Made by a program: the position numbers and the translations under genes. From Pithys albifrons albifrons (taxonomy: Eukaryota > Chordata > Aves > Passeriformes > Thamnophilidae), in assembly GCF_047495875.1 (NCBI RefSeq), contig NC_092474.1, positions 4,667,001 to 4,731,000 on the forward strand: a stretch of 64,000 nt of DNA, given 5' to 3'. Numbering within the stretch: the stretch's first letter is position 1; the number at the start of each line of letters is the position of its first letter. Below the pieces are notes generated by a model, which ran no database searches, was not told the origin of the DNA, and saw only the letters and a program-made list of their open reading frames with translations. This document shows, in pieces, positions 1 through 14,139 of the stretch.

Positions 1-3000
1 ATCATAACACTGATAGTACTGTAAGACATAAAATACTTGTTACTGTTAAAATATAAATTACAAACATACTTCTAGCAGGATGAATGGGATTCAAGAAAAT
101 AGACTGTGTTTAAGGGCACTTTTAGTTGTTCTGGATTTTGAGAAGACAGACCCTCTCCTGAGTCTATGTAATTATCAGTATTAACTACAAAAAAATTCCT
201 ACAGTTTTGCCACTGAAGCCTCATTGAAAATTACAATCCTATCTGTTATAATATTAAGTCTTTATTCTACCCATTAGGTGGAAGGTAAATGATTTCCTTC
301 CCTTCATGTGTTGATAAATATACCACTAAGCATCCAATATATTTCTGAATTTCCTCTGTGTTTGGGGTATCAGAGGCTTCCCTCATGCTTTGGAGGTGTT
401 GTTAGCTCAAGGCTCCCTGTTCCTCTGCAGCCTGGAATTGCATTTCCTCCCACTGTGAGAAGAGGAATGTCAGCACTCCCCATGCTCCAGGGGCAGTAGG
501 CACAGTCTGAGCCCTTAGTGGGTTTGTGCTGCAGTTCCCATGAGGATGGGAATGCCTGTTTAGGCAGGACCAAGCAGGAGCTGTGCAGACTATGGAGCCA
601 AACTTTCCAAGAGCTCCCTTGTGTCCCAGGTCTATCTTGAGCCTTAGATGTTGCCACTTCATTGCAGTCATTGAACTCCTATCTTTGCCTGCTGAACAGG
701 CTCTTAAGTGTCACATTTACAATGTGGTAATTATCTTAATCATATTATAGTATAGAGGAAACTTCAGTGAGGAAAATAAAAGCATACTGCTCTTGTTGGG
801 CAAACTTTATTTCCTTTAATATTCTGTGTTTGTGTCTTATTGCCTGGACCTCTCCCACTAATAAGCTTTTAATGACTGTTCCCACTGATACCAGAGCAGC
901 TGATTTGTTTGCATGCTGTCTTTGTTTCCTCAAATAAAATCAATTAAGCTCCTTGTCTCTCTGACCCCATCTCATATTAAGGCTTAGCACGACAATTAGG
1001 AGCACATTATGGTCTTCATTCTTTTATAATTTTGGTCCTGCAGACATTGCAGCAAGTCAGGTGTCAGTGCAAAGATTAACTTCAATGCAACACCATGTAG
1101 GATGTGTATTAAAAGTCTGCAGTGATCTCATTATTATACTTGGATGCTTCACTTTTGCAAAAGCGATTTAATGAGCCCTTGACACCTTTCAACAAGCCTT
1201 CTTCAATTTTTTTTCTTTTTTTGGTGAGTTTTCCAATGGACAAAGTGATAAATTTGTGGCAGGCAATTTTGAAGATTTTCACAGACTTAAAATATCGAGC
1301 TGTTGGAAAGATGCTTCTAGAACACAATGTAGTATTTCGACAAGCAACAAAACTTCTGTTGCTTGCTGAAATATTTTGTTTCCAAATTAACTTAGAGAAA
1401 GTTGAACATTTCAAATAAAGTTTTTTGAGTATGAGCTTTTGCTGAAAGATAGGGGTTTTTGCTGTCAAAACTGCTTCAACTTATTTTTGACCAGCTGTAG
1501 AGAAAATGTTCTTCAGTTACCATAGCTAATGGCATGGGAAAATCAGTACTCCCCTTCACATTCTGTTGTAAAATTGCATTTAACTTTAAGCAGGTTATGG
1601 GACCTAATTTATCAGCCTCTGCAATCTCTTACTGCTAATTGGTTAAATGTCAGATAATAAAGGGAATATCAGTTCCCATCATTTCACAGGAGGCACTTTG
1701 TGCTGGATATTTCCCTTTCTCCTCAAATGTAGCATATGTGGTTCCTCTGTTATAAGCCTTGAGAGCAAGAAGGAGAAGAATAAAGGTAAAGGAGCATCTG
1801 AATTTAGTTTGTTCACTTGCAATACAGAAAAGTGGTCCTATCCTACAACTATCAAGATTTAATTAAAAAATGAAAAGAACAGACCCAAATTGAATTGCAA
1901 ACTTGGTCATGTTATCACCAGTTCTGCCTTGGCAGTTTCTAGAATATTGAATAAATTGCCGTACTTGCTGTGATAGCCTCTGTTGAAAGCTTTGGTGACA
2001 TTTCACTCTGAAAAAGGAATTCATTGTTCACCCCAAATGTGGTGTTCTCAAAGTCAGATTTCCCTTTCATGGCCGTAAGCAAAATTTTCAAAGAATTTTT
2101 TTAATAATTGGACAGAGCTATTCACAGGACTTAATTCTCTTCCAAAAACTCTGGCTTTGTTCATGGCTGGAGTGTGGCTTGTAAAAATGAACACCAGAGT
2201 CCCTGGGTTACAGACATGTCCTGCCTCTCTCACTGTGAGAAAATGGAAGGGTAGGCTGGAGTTGTTCCAGTTCACTGTGGAGAAGGGCAGCACATTTCAA
2301 GCCACACAGAGACTGTGCCCAGGACAGAATCCTGAATCAGAGTCTTCTGGTCCCACCTTTGCCTCTGCCATCACTGCCTTCCCTCCCTGCACCAGTCTGA
2401 CAGAACTCACTGGTCCTGCTGGGGGGCATTACCATGGCAGATGGGGGGCACCAGGAATCATCACTCCATCACTTCCCAACCCCTGTTTTCAAATGCAAAG
2501 AGACCAGTGATCCAAACCCAAGCCCCAGTTTAGGAAGAAATAGCAGAAGAATGGGGGCATATCTGACAATTGTGGGTAAAGGACTGTAAAATCCTGTATA
2601 AATACAGGGTGTGTTCCTCTTCCACGCTGAAACATGAAGTTTTTTGTCTTCCAAAGGAAATAAGTCAATCCTGCAAATGCCGTTGGAGACTGACAGTTGT
2701 GCTTCTGCACACCAGGCAGTGGTTCTTTTCCAGTCTGGAGTATGGAGTGTTTACCACACAGCCTGGTCTTAAAATATTTGTCAGAGTGTGACAACAGAGC
2801 TCCAAAGAGTCTGAATGTCTAGTATTTGTAGAAATGCTGGTGGATTGTACTCCAGAGCAAGCAGACATGGACATGTCTCTTATCTGAATCCTGAACAGCT
2901 CACGGGAGACTCTGAAAATTAGAGAACTATGGAGATCATTTGATTAAATCTTTTCTTAGTCAGCACTTTGCTTGATTGGTGTCTTCTACCCAGAACCTCT

Positions 3001-6000
3001 ATGTAAGGAGCCAAAGAAATGCAGAGGTGGCAGGAACACACTTTACTGCAATGTGACTGACACTGTAATTTGACTAAATATTATACTGACTGGTCTAGTA
3101 CCTGGGATAGAGTTTAAAACACTGGAGGGTTTTTCTGGTTTGGCAGGAAACATTTAAAGTAGAGAAAGAAATAAGTTTTCTGACCAGCTTCTGCTTTCAA
3201 GTGGGTTTGTGGCTCATTTTATCAGAGAAGATGCAGCCTGTCCCAGGCTGGCTGCTTGAGGAGACAGCTGCCTGCCTCTCAACCAGCTTGCACAAAGTCA
3301 AGTTCTCATTATTTCTAGACAGGTATCTGAAAAGCCTTCTTGCTTAGGCTCTGACACAAGCTCCAATTATGAGGTGGGGCAAAGAAATAACCCAGTGTTT
3401 TAAAGAGGAACTGAGTTGTGATTATTCTATTGATGCTACGACTTGCTTTGATACAACAGCATCCCACATTACAGCTACTAAAATTCCTACAGGGCCTTAC
3501 AGTCTCCTAAGCAATTGCAATCTCTGCCATCAGGAAGAGATTATCTGCTCTGGAGAGGTGCAGAAAGAGCCTTTTTCTCTGCTGGAGGCTACAATAGCTG
3601 AAAAGAGGGCGAAGAAAATTAGTATGTATATTGTTAATAGTATTCACTATAGAGAATCTAGTGATAGTAAATGCCTGAGAACTGAAGAAAAGGGAAAAGA
3701 AAGTAATTTTGTGGCTGCAACAAAAGGGCTGTTTTAACATTTGTGAGCTTGACCATACAACTGGAAAAGAACAGTCTATGACTTGCAACATCAAGGATAT
3801 CTCAACAACTCATGGTGTTCAAAAACCAGTGGAGAAATTTCAGAAGATCCTGGTGTGCCAGTACAGAAGAGCTGGTGGAATGACCTTTAATTCTTTTTGC
3901 ATCCTCCCATGATATTCAAATCCTGCTTATTCTTCCATAGGTGATGGCAGAGTTGACATAAATGGGACTTTCTTGCCAGATTCCACTCAACATAAACTTT
4001 TTCTTGCGTTATTTATTCTGTGTATTTCTGCCTTCCCACCCCCATTGACATCACAAGGCCATCAAAGAATTTAGGTAGCTTGTTATTCACACCTTTTTCC
4101 ACAAGGCTTCTCTGTACAGGATAAATCTTTTTGTTTTCCTTAATTAACCTTAAACACTCCAAGTCTGATTATTTTTGAAGTCCCTTGAAATGAAGTGACA
4201 GCCATAACTGTGCTATTCTGTATTCTGATCATTATATTTCTCTAAAAATAAAAAGCTCAATATGAGATTCATTTAGAATTGTGCACCTGGGGAACCTCTG
4301 ATTGCTGCCTGAGGTATTCAAGGCTATTAAAATATTCACGGTGAATCTGCCTCTTGCACCCGGGGAGGATTTCAGCTCCTCCAGGCCTGGAAGGCAAGAA
4401 AAGCTCACATAGCACAGCCCTGCCTTACTCAGGAGGGCACTGAGAGCCCAAATCAAGCAGTTCCTTTAGGAGGCATTTCAGGTTGTGAACCTTCCTTCCC
4501 ATGAGAAAGAAACAGCTTGGCCACCAGAGCAGCTCTGGCAGTTGGGTTTGTTAAGAAGACATTTTGGTGATGCAGGAGCTTTTACCTGGGCTGTAATTTG
4601 TAGGTTTGGATTCACTATGAACTTCATCATCACAGCATTAAAAGAAATTTGATCTCCTGTAAGATTTTTTTTTATCAGTCCCTTTGGAGCTCTCCCTTTG
4701 CAAGGATGGCTGCAAATCCACTGAAAGTGTTGTCTGTTCCATGAAAATTCCAATTTCCAATCGTGCCTTGAAGCACTTGGCTTTTCAGTTGTTCTTCTCT
4801 TATCCAGTAGCAATATGAAGCCAGGAGAGTCAGTACCATTTTTATATACACTCACTGCAAGCAGGAGCTTGGGCAATAAATAGGTGTTTGTTGTCCTGTT
4901 TTCAGTACAACTAAACCCATGTTGATATACTAAAATAGCAGCTATAACTGTGGCTGGGAAAAGGCAAGAATACACGTTGGGAGGAGATGCAGAGAATTGG
5001 TCCAGGGGAAAATGAAACTGTCCAGAGGAAAACTAGGCATTCAGAGGGGAACTGTTTGTAACACCTTGTGCATCTGTCAGATATTGAAGTTACTTCAAGT
5101 TCACACTATATTGGATTCCTGTTTGGCAGAAGATTTTTTTGCTTCAGCTAAAGTGATACACAATGTTTAGTTTTGGGTCCTGTATAGATGAGCTCTCAAT
5201 ACAGCTTAAAAACTTAAGGAAGTCAAAGGTGTTCCCATTTTCACATATTGAGCCATTACAGTGGCAAAAAATTAATTATTTATTAAAACCCCTTTGCCTT
5301 CCCTTGTTTAGGCACTGGAGAGAGCTAGAAAAACTATTAAAATGCAGTAAAGTTCAAGCAGAAAAATAAACTAAAGAGCTGAAACATAATTACCTCATCC
5401 TGGAAATGATGCACAAGCAGCATGTAAAGCTACCAAACAAATGATACGAGTAATTTGATAGTGTATTAGGACACTGAGGAAATTTAGATACAGGACCAAA
5501 TTACACCCAGCTGAAATACCACTGATATTATTGAAGTTGAACTCAAAAAGAATTTGTCATATGTACAGTCCTAATATTCTGTGGATTTTAGCCTGTAATT
5601 TTTAACCTGCCTTAATTAAATATTAGCAACGTGTATACTTTGCACTTCAAGCCTAACAAATCTGAATTTTGAAAAGCTGTTGCTTAAAAAGGCTTTTCAT
5701 ACACACACAAGCAAACCAGCCCATAGTTCTTGGCTAATTACCACTGGTGTTGGCCACCTTACTGCTGCCGTTGGTAGGAGAATAATTGTCTCAGAGGCTT
5801 CCATCATTTCTCTGAAAATATCTTTTTCTTTCCACTGACTGCTCACCTTTTCAGCCTAAATATTTATTGGTTTCACTCTCGTGGTGATTTATTTCTATTT
5901 GTTTTTAATTTCCTTGTGCAGTGTTTCAAATGGTGCCACAAGCTATGAATGGATCGGTGTTAAATTACGTAGAGGTGCCACGTTGCTCCTGAATGCATAT

Positions 6001-9000
6001 TTTTGATGAGGTTATTAAAACTTTGACAATACAAATTACCATAGCAACAGAAAACATAAATTCACAGCCTATTCCAACCTCTGGAGTAAGAAAATATTTT
6101 AGAGCACTCAAACAGTTTGCAGCATAGCACAGCTTGTGTGCCTTAGCTTGCGTTTTGTCATTAAAATAGAGCAGTATTCGCTGGTCCTCGATCTCTCAAG
6201 CAGGCAAGAAGTCGTGACTTTGATCTTTTTTAACTTTTTTTTTTGTGTAAAGAATTTGTTCCAGGTCTGTTCCTTGTTGGTGACTTTCTCTGTAACCTTC
6301 AGGTGATGATTTGAGCATCTTTCTTAGAAAGAAAGAAGCAAATCTGTGAGCAGGATTGTCTCTGCTGGGAAGAGTGGAGTGGGTGCCATAAAGGGGCTGA
6401 GACAGTAACTTCTGATTTTTGTTTTAGTGTTTTAAAAACTCTGATTTTGGAAATGGCTCTGTTGTGCAAGGTGCTGTAAAAATGCTGTAAATCCTTAGTT
6501 TATGAAAAGGTGGTGGTAAACAGGTCTCAAAACAGTTTTGGAATCCAGGAATTTTTACTTTGTAATAGTGAAAAAGCTGAAGGTAGAACTGGAATTAGGA
6601 GAACTGCTTCCATTTCCCCCAACCTATTTCATAGCAGTTATTTTACTCCTAATCAGCATTTGGTGATTGTAGATAATTCTACTGGTACCTGTCCTTTTTG
6701 TGCTGGGATGTGAAGGCTGAGGCCAAAATGCCATTTTTCTCTCTGTGTTCAGCTTGACCTTGACATATATTTAAAATGATGGTGCAGTTCCAAATGGTTT
6801 GGTTGGGCAAGAAAATGTATGTGTGTGTAGGGGCAGAGAGAGCAAAGAACACGAGTTCCTGGGGCTTCCATCTCTCTGGTTATTGATGCAAGTAATTTCC
6901 CTGAAGTCAATAGTGTAGTCATAGAAATAAGAAGTGGTGATTTAGATTAAATTCTTCTAAGAGCAGGCAAGCAGTGGGCATTATTTCATGCCTTTGTGCT
7001 CTATGGGTCAGGTTTGTATTCCAAGGTTTATGGGGACATTCAGTGGTGACCATATGGGCTATTAAGGTAACCCTACTGCTTCTCTCCAATGTTTCTGGTG
7101 TGAAATCATGCTGCATCCAGTCACTTTAATCTGGAAACATGTCCCTGTTTCCCCAAGACCTCTCTTTCTGTACTGATGTTTATTACTACAGCCTGTATAA
7201 TCTGCTTGGCAACTGATTTTTCCATTAAAACACTGAACACTGCAAGTGTTTGAGGATTCAGCTTATCCCATCCAGGTTTCCCACCTCCTGTCAATGGACA
7301 CTGTTCCTTTACCACACAAGGACAACAAAAATACCAGCAGGTTTGGACTCAGGTTTGATCACTGGCTAAAATGGACACTGCATATACACTTAATGGTTTG
7401 ATTTAGTGAGATATTTACTGCAAACAGGAACGTGTTAGGATCCTGCTGGTTCAATTGTGAACAAGAAAATAGGAATCAGGATTCAACAGCAAAGTAAATA
7501 ATTCAGAACCTGCATAATCTGGTTTTATCTCTGAATCTGGAGTGCATAATCAGATTTATTTTATGGAAAGAAAGTGCTAATTTTAAGCATTTTATACCAT
7601 TTAAAAATTTCAGTAGTTTCAAACTGTTTATTGCTTTATTAATAGACTGTAATTCAACTCTGGAACAAATAGAATTCCTAATCTGCAGAGCTGTTACATG
7701 GAAGATTCTGCTTTACAGCTCATTTGCTTTATTTCTGTGTCTAAACATCAGCAAATAACAGAACAAGTCTCCAGTTGTTGAAGGCTGAAGGAAAAACTTC
7801 CTGACACAAAGGATCTCCGTGTAGTCAGAATGGGTGATGTGCTTTACAGTTATAAGAGTTAGAAAACTTTCAAATTCCTGTTTTCTGAACACTTCTACCT
7901 TTCAGTGAGCAATTGGTATGAAATTACTGTGTAAATAATGTTACTCATTATAGCTGGAGTTCAACCACAAGATACTCTGTTCAATCATTACCAAAGGATT
8001 AAACCTGCTCTTTTTTTTAAATTTCCTCTGCCAGTGAAAAAGCAATGCCTTGTTCCATTTCTTTTTCTGACATTGACTTGCAGGAACCAGCAAAGACATA
8101 ACCCCCCCTGCAATGCCATGGGAGAAAAAGGGTGAGTTTAGCCAAAATTCCAGTTGTCATATTAACAACATTAAAACAAACAATTCTGTGTGTGCCAGAC
8201 TTGTCATACCCAGTTGTGACAATGAATGAAATGCTGTTATTTCTTCTTCTCTGCCAAAGAAGTGAAGCATTACCTTACCAAACAACCAAAATTCTGCACT
8301 AAGGGTTTCCAGGGAACTGAAATGGTCTCTGCAGTGGCTGTAAGGAATGGAAGGGAGGACATACAAACCCACAGACATATAAAACCACAACAAGGATGTT
8401 TTTCATTTAAAAAGTGTGGGATAAACTTCAGAAACTCCAGACCAGCAAGTCTGACTTTTGTCCTGGAAAAAATTGTAAAAAACTCTAATAAACAGAGTTG
8501 ACAGACACCCAGATAAATACACTGGAGAAAAGACAACATTGTTTTTGTAGAGGGAAGTCATATTTCACAAATCCATTAAAGTTTCTTTGATGGAATCAAT
8601 AAATATGTGAAGGGTGATCTGGTTTGTGCTGCGTTAGGTGAATTTCCTAAAAACTTTAAAGTCAGATCCCTCAACAAAACTTTTGAAAGTAACTGGGCTG
8701 TCATGGGCTAAGGGGAAGGCTCTTTCTGTGCACCAACTCTTTCAAGAAGTAGGATAAAAAGGTGGGATTTTTGAGGGGTTTTAATCTCTATTTTTGTTTT
8801 AGTGTCACATCCCTCCTTTGAGCAAGGTTGGAGCAGGTAAACCCCTTCGATTCCTCCCATCCTGAGTTACACTCTGATTGTGTGGTTAAAAAAGCTGAAC
8901 AGAGGGAAGCAGAGCTGGTCAGAACTGCATCACTGGTGCCAAACCAGGACTTATGACAGCAGTTTATCATCCCTTCCTAAGAATAAAGTGCTTGTTCTGA

Positions 9001-9009
9001 TTCAAAGGT
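1..9009. other. Anonymous non-coding DNA, no gene recognised
   Basis: A+T-rich, CpG-poor sequence without a recognisable exon. Open frames on both strands are short, overlap one another and look like chance; the longest (4478-4975, - strand, 165 codons) starts at GTG and matches no family I know. Small items seen: a T-rich tract near 1207-1221, a 16-nt palindrome at 2593-2608 built around TATAAATA, and an RFX X-box-like site at 6035-6048 (entered separately). I see no transposon with readable ends. The tract could be an intron or intergenic; the sequence alone does not decide. Confidence 0.6.
6035..6048. promoter_or_regulatory. X-box-like motif (candidate RFX site)
   Basis: ATTACCATAGCAAC is a near-palindrome matching the RFX X-box (GTTRCCATGGYAAC-like) at about 12 of 14 positions. 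It lies in a stretch (about 5,730-6,060) that also contains several TAAT cores and looks like typical vertebrate conserved non-coding DNA. Only the motif is seen directly; enhancer activity and conservation are inference, and a 14-nt match occurs by chance at a modest rate. Confidence 0.25.
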
Positions 9010-9010
9010 A

Positions 9011-9113
9011 ACTATATATATACATATAAACTATGTGTGTGTGTGTATATATATTCAAACACTGTATTTCTACACACTATATATATATATATCTACACAC
9101 TATATATATATAT
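9011..9113. repeat. Compound AT/GT microsatellite with a duplicated block
   Basis: Alternating AT runs with a short GT run (9011-9053) are followed by two tandem copies of a block made of CTACACAC plus an AT run (about 9070-9092 and 9093-9113). This is a simple-sequence locus likely to vary in length. Nothing indicates a gene. Confidence 0.9.
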
Positions 9114-9120
9114 GCATCAG

Positions 9121-12100
9121 TTTTTCCTTAACTTCATGGTCCTTTTGAAGCCTGTCATGGTCTGGAATATGTAAGTGAACTGCAGACTGGAAAAGCTTTC
9201 AAAGGGAAGAAATGGGTGTTCAGCCTCTGAAGTTCAGTCCCATGTGGATACTGGAAATTGCTGTCGACCCCTCCAATCTCATTTTCATGCTGGTGCAATC
9301 AATGAAATGATCATAAATTTTGAACCAAGTTCATTGGACTGGCTTTTGAATTCAACCTCCACCCAGATGATAAAGGTGACTTTCTCAGAGGGTGTTCTCT
9401 TTATTTTCATTTGGGCAGGAACACTCAGAAAATGTTTCTCCAAGAGCCTGAGCAGTGGGGAAAGTGGCAGCTGACTAAAGGGATCATCACAGCGAGACCT
9501 GATGGTGCAAAGAGAGGTTAAAAGGAATATGATGGGACCAGATCTGGGAGAAGAATCATTTCAGAGAATTATTTGACATCACAAAGCACTTTATTTGCTT
9601 TCCCCCACAGTAAACTTGAATGATCTTAATGACAGAAAATGAGATCCAGCAGGTGTAAACTACAGCAGTTAAATATTCATGAGTGAAAGTAAAAGCAGGA
9701 ACTGAATTTAAGCACGAGGTCAGTACAGGGTAAGATTCTTCAGGGCACTGAAGCAAAATAGCTGTCAAACTGCAGTGCAGACAGTGATGAAAGGACAGCT
9801 TGAAAGAAAATGGTAATGGCAAAAGTCATAGATAAAACTATGAAAAATGCTCTCAAAATGTGGCTGAACCATTTCCAGGGATACAAAATTCTGTGGCAGA
9901 GGATTCAACCAGAGCTCTGGAGCAAAATTCTGATGAGATATGAAGACATGGAGGAGCTGACTTGTGACCTTCTGCACATTTCCTGGGATCCTTGGGCACT
10001 GTTGATAAACCTGTAACCTTTCTTACAAGTAAATGTCCCAAAACAGAAAAACTAATCAAAATTCTTCTTCCTGATTTCCATCTAGGCAATGTCACTAGGA
10101 GGGGAAATAATCCTGAAAGTGATAAAATAGTGAGATCAAACATTCAAAGTAAGAAAAATAAGCTGGAGAATTAAAGCTGAGACCTGGCTCTGTGGCATGA
10201 TTTGAAGAAACAATTTTTTGTCTGATAGCAAAGCAGGCCTGACTCCACTGTAGTCTGAAATAGCACCTTTGTGTGTTAGGACAATTTGATGATGTGTTCT
10301 AATAAGTCACTGTTCCAGATATTGTGTGCAAAAGTCAGGATGTCAGATGTTGCCAAAGAGTTAATACCTTTAAAATAGCAAAATTTCATGTAATGTGGCC
10401 TAGAAATGCTTTGTGAAACTAGTGGTCAGGAGAGGGAATCCAGAAGAAGTGCTTGCTCCAAATATTGCTGTGCTATTATGTACCTAAAGAGCATGAGTTG
10501 GAAAAAAAAAGGCTAAAAAATCTCAAAATTGGCTAAGGATCTCAGCTGGGTTTGTGTCAAGGAAATTAAACTCAACTGCTTTCAGTTATAGAATGTTTCA
10601 CCATCCAGTAATACGTAGATTTAAATGAAATGTGGCATAGATACCCTTTGCAGCACAGCTTTTACTTGTATGGATTGTGACTCCAGCCTTTCATATCCTG
10701 TAGGAACTGTCCAATGTGTTCATCTACTTCTCTTCTCGGTGTCCAGCACCACACCCTCACCTGTGTCATCCTCCTCTAAATTATTGCCTAAGAAATATGG
10801 AATATTCCAGCCCTTTCATGTTTAACTGGAAAAGAATCATCGGTGCATCTCTGGATATAAGTCTGTGATTCAAATATTTCATTATTTTTGGGGTCTTTCT
10901 GACACAAGCAGCATGGCCAAAGTCTTGTTAGATCTTCCAAGCCAGGCAAGCTCTGACGAGATGACTCCTTTCTGCTCCTGCAACTTCTCAGGATGGAGTT
11001 CCCCATGACTTTCAGAAAATTTCAGGGATCAGGGCATTTTCATTTTATCTACAAGTGCACAGATTTCTAACCTTTCCCTTCCAGAAACTTGCAGCTGACA
11101 GCCCTCAATTTACTGCAGTGCTGGAAAACTTGGCACAGACCAAAATCTCAGCCTGGGCTATTTTAAGCACATCTGCCTGACTCCATAAAGAAAAGGTGCA
11201 ATCCCTTTCCAGGCTGCTCAGTTCCACAGTTAGTTCAGTAATTTAGGTCTTTGGATGACATGTTTGGACTTGGATTCTTTGGTGCTGGTTTGGGTTTCTT
11301 TCATCAGAACCAGGGAGAAGGTGTCCCAACTTACATCTTCAGCTAAACAATTTAGGAACAGAGAAAATGTTATCAGAGCTGTTCACTGATCTCCTGCTTT
11401 ATGTTCTGTCAGGGTTTGTATTCTTAGCAAGATAAATCTGGATTTTTGATACTACTTATAAAGACATGCTTGAAGTTATTTGCTGAAATGCTGAATCATT
11501 TAGGCTGTTCATCACCCTCTTGGCTATTTGTTTGTTTAGGGTTTTTAATAGTTGTATGTAGTTCTTTTTTTTTTATTAGAGCAATAATATCTTGGAAAGT
11601 ATTGCCTAAAGCTCCAGGTTTCTTTGCTGCAGGAGGATTTTAGAAGCTTGCAGAGAACTGTCTTTTTGTTCTCTGTTGCTTTATTAATCATGTTTGGCTG
11701 TGTGATTTCTATAGAATCAGGAGATTTCTTTTACAGTAGAGGCTTGTTAAAGACAATCTTGCACTGCACAGAAATAACAATACTCTTAACCAGGACTAAA
11801 AATTAGTCCTAACAAAGGAATAAAGGCTGAGAAGACATAACTTCTTCCTGTTACTAAACTAATAAATGGCATCTATTAAAAATGGCAGTAGAGGATATTA
11901 TCTAAATTAATTTTGTTTTGAGAGCTGTATTTGGGTCTTGTGAGTAGTTGTCACATTTAGGGTGATGTGCAGGGAGGAGATGTCAGACAGTGGCTGCTTC
12001 TTGTGGCCTCTCTGGTCCCCAACAAGGAGAAAAAGTGCCCCAGGAAATTGGAGCCGCCCTGGGTGGTTGCAGGGGAAGAGATAATTGTTGAGAAATGAGG

Positions 12101-13547
12101 AGCAGACCTTTTATTCATTAGGTGGGTTGAAAGTATGAGCCAAGCTGTGCATGTCCTTGTACAGCTCTTGCAAGGTGTGACTCCCATTTCTCTGTGAAAA
12201 TTGGAAAGGAGGGATGATGAAATGATTTGCCTGAGTTTACCCAGGATATCTGAATTGAACTGAGGGGTTTCACCTGCCTCTTTTCGTTCTTGATCCATTC
12301 CATATCCAATTTCCTACCTTCCAGTTTCAATTTGCTGGGACCAGAGCAAATGCTCCCAGCTACCATATGTAATTACTATTTATAGGTAATCAGAAGATAA
12401 TTCAGGGTATTTAATACTATAATATTTGCTCTAAATAAAACTTACCCCTTTTGCAGAGAGCTCTGTTAGCTGGATATCTTCTCTCCCTGCCTTTCCTCAC
12501 AGATCCAATATAAAACTCACTGTTTTGCCTGTTCTGGAGTGAAGCAGCTGAACTCCTCATGTTGTGTCTCAGTGGGAAAAGGTGTTGTCATTGTGAGCAA
12601 GTGGTGTCCTTCTCTGTGAGCAGAAGCTTTTAGAAATGTAGACTATTGTACAGGAAACAAGAGATTGTTTCCATAGCTACTTAGATTCCATCATGAAATT
12701 GCTCCTGGGAATTACTGGAAATCAGAGGGTTTGTCCTCCCTGTAGCCCTGTACATATATTTTCCTCCTAAGATGAAGCATAAAAAATTAAATACTTTTCT
12801 TTACAAATCTTGAGTTTTCTGGTAATCAAGAGAATATGACTGAAAGCAAAAAAAGAAGGATGCACATGGTTGGGCAGTTTTTCTTGAAAATTAAATTGGT
12901 TTTCAGCAGCTTGGCATTATTTTTAAGAATTGTTTTTCATGAGGAAGAGTTTCACCTGAACTGTGGCCAGTGGGATCTCAGAAGCACCTGCATTTAGTGA
13001 CAGGAAAATGAGCTATTCTTGTGGCAAAATGTAAAATTTGTGGCTAAGTCCAAGACATTATAACAATCTTGATATGAAATACATTATGCAGTGTTTAAAT
13101 AGATCAGTATCATTGGGGATTTAGTCCTTTGGGGAAGGATTTGACCCCCCTTTTTCCTGAAGAAGAGTCTTCTCTTGCTGGCTTGATGCTCCCCTGGAGA
13201 ATGCTCACACATTTTGAATGACTGAATATGCTTAGAGATAAAATAATAACTGATTACACACAGTGCATTTTTATTAACACTGCAGTAATGCAGGTCACCT
13301 TCAAAAACAGATTCCTTTTAGGAAACAAGGAGAATGCCAGTCAAGCTATGATTGTAGGCAAATAATCATCTTAAATGCTTACTGTCTGTTTTGTTTTTAT
13401 AGAATAATATGTTGGAATAAGTCTTGTTTAATGACACTGGAGGGAGGTTGGAGGTTTTCAGATAAGAAGAAAAAGTTGGCATGCAATTTTCAACCAGGAT
13501 TTGTGAATTATGAGTAGTTCTGTATAATCCTTGATCTCCTTTGTAAA
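9121..13547. other. Anonymous non-coding DNA
   Basis: No exon, RNA gene or datable transposon recognised. Open frames on both strands overlap and carry no familiar domain. Poly-T and poly-A runs (for example 10,500-10,510 and 11,565-11,575) are the only simple sequence. I see nothing else to annotate. Confidence 0.6.
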
Positions 13548-13632
13548 GTGCTAGGGCTGATACTGTTAGCCCTATTTTACAGATAATGAGAAAGTGGCGT
13601 GAGGACTTAATAACTTGCCCAGGAAGTTCAGT
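13548..13632 (-). repeat. MIR relic (SINE, reverse orientation)
   Basis: The + strand carries the reverse complement of the MIR core: a CCTATTTTACAGATAATGAG block, then a GAGGACTTAATAACTTGCCC block, matching the familiar 'CCATTTTACAGATGAGGAAAC ... TTAAGTGACTTGCCC' layout with the spacing kept. MIR is an ancient tRNA-derived SINE known from amniotes. The copy is decayed and truncated, with no target duplication visible. Boundaries are approximate. Confidence 0.65.
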
Positions 13633-13779
13633 CAAATTAATTGATAACACACACTATCAAAACAGAAGTGGATTCAGCCCCCACAAATTCAAGCAGAGGT
13701 TTCCAAAGCCCCATCTCATTCTGTTGAGGAACCATATCTGTTTGTGCCATTGCTGAAAAGGACTTATGGTTAGCAAGTA

Positions 13780-13842
13780 TTCCACTTCCATTTCTCTTTT
13801 TTCCACCTCCATTTCTCTTTTTTCCACCTCCATTTCTCTCTT
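13780..13842. repeat. 21-bp minisatellite, 3 copies
   Basis: Three head-to-tail 21-nt units, each TTCCACCTCCATTTCTCTTT plus one T with minor changes, start at 13780, 13801 and 13822. The unit is purely pyrimidine except for A. Because 21 is a multiple of 3, it keeps one - strand frame open with a repeated W/K-rich heptapeptide, which I treat as an artefact. Confidence 0.9.
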
Positions 13843-14139
13843 CCTGTACTTGTGGTGAACACAAATTTGTGTCTTTGTTTGCCTTTTTGCCGCTTTTGTT
13901 GTTGGTTAGTTGGATTTTGTAATAATGTTTGTATCTCCAAGCAAAACAGCTGCATCCTCAGTAATACCCAAATATTTGGGGGAATCCTAGGACAGCAGTA
14001 CAGAAATGCATGGATTTATCCTGCCCTATACCACTGTTATCCTGTTGCTTCTTGGCATGACTGTTTCAGAAATGGCTGTGGAGCCAATGACTAATAAATT
14101 ATTGATATTGGCAGCTGCTGTGCAGTTTTCCCCAGCTGT

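Noticed and set aside
2593..2608. TATA-box promoter at the CCTGTATAAATACAGG palindrome
   Set aside because: TATAAATA is common in A+T-rich DNA, and no transcript, initiator or gene is visible downstream.
4478..4975. 165-codon - strand frame with a hydrophobic N-terminus
   Set aside because: It starts at GTG, matches no family I know, and is within the length expected by chance over six frames of 64 kb.
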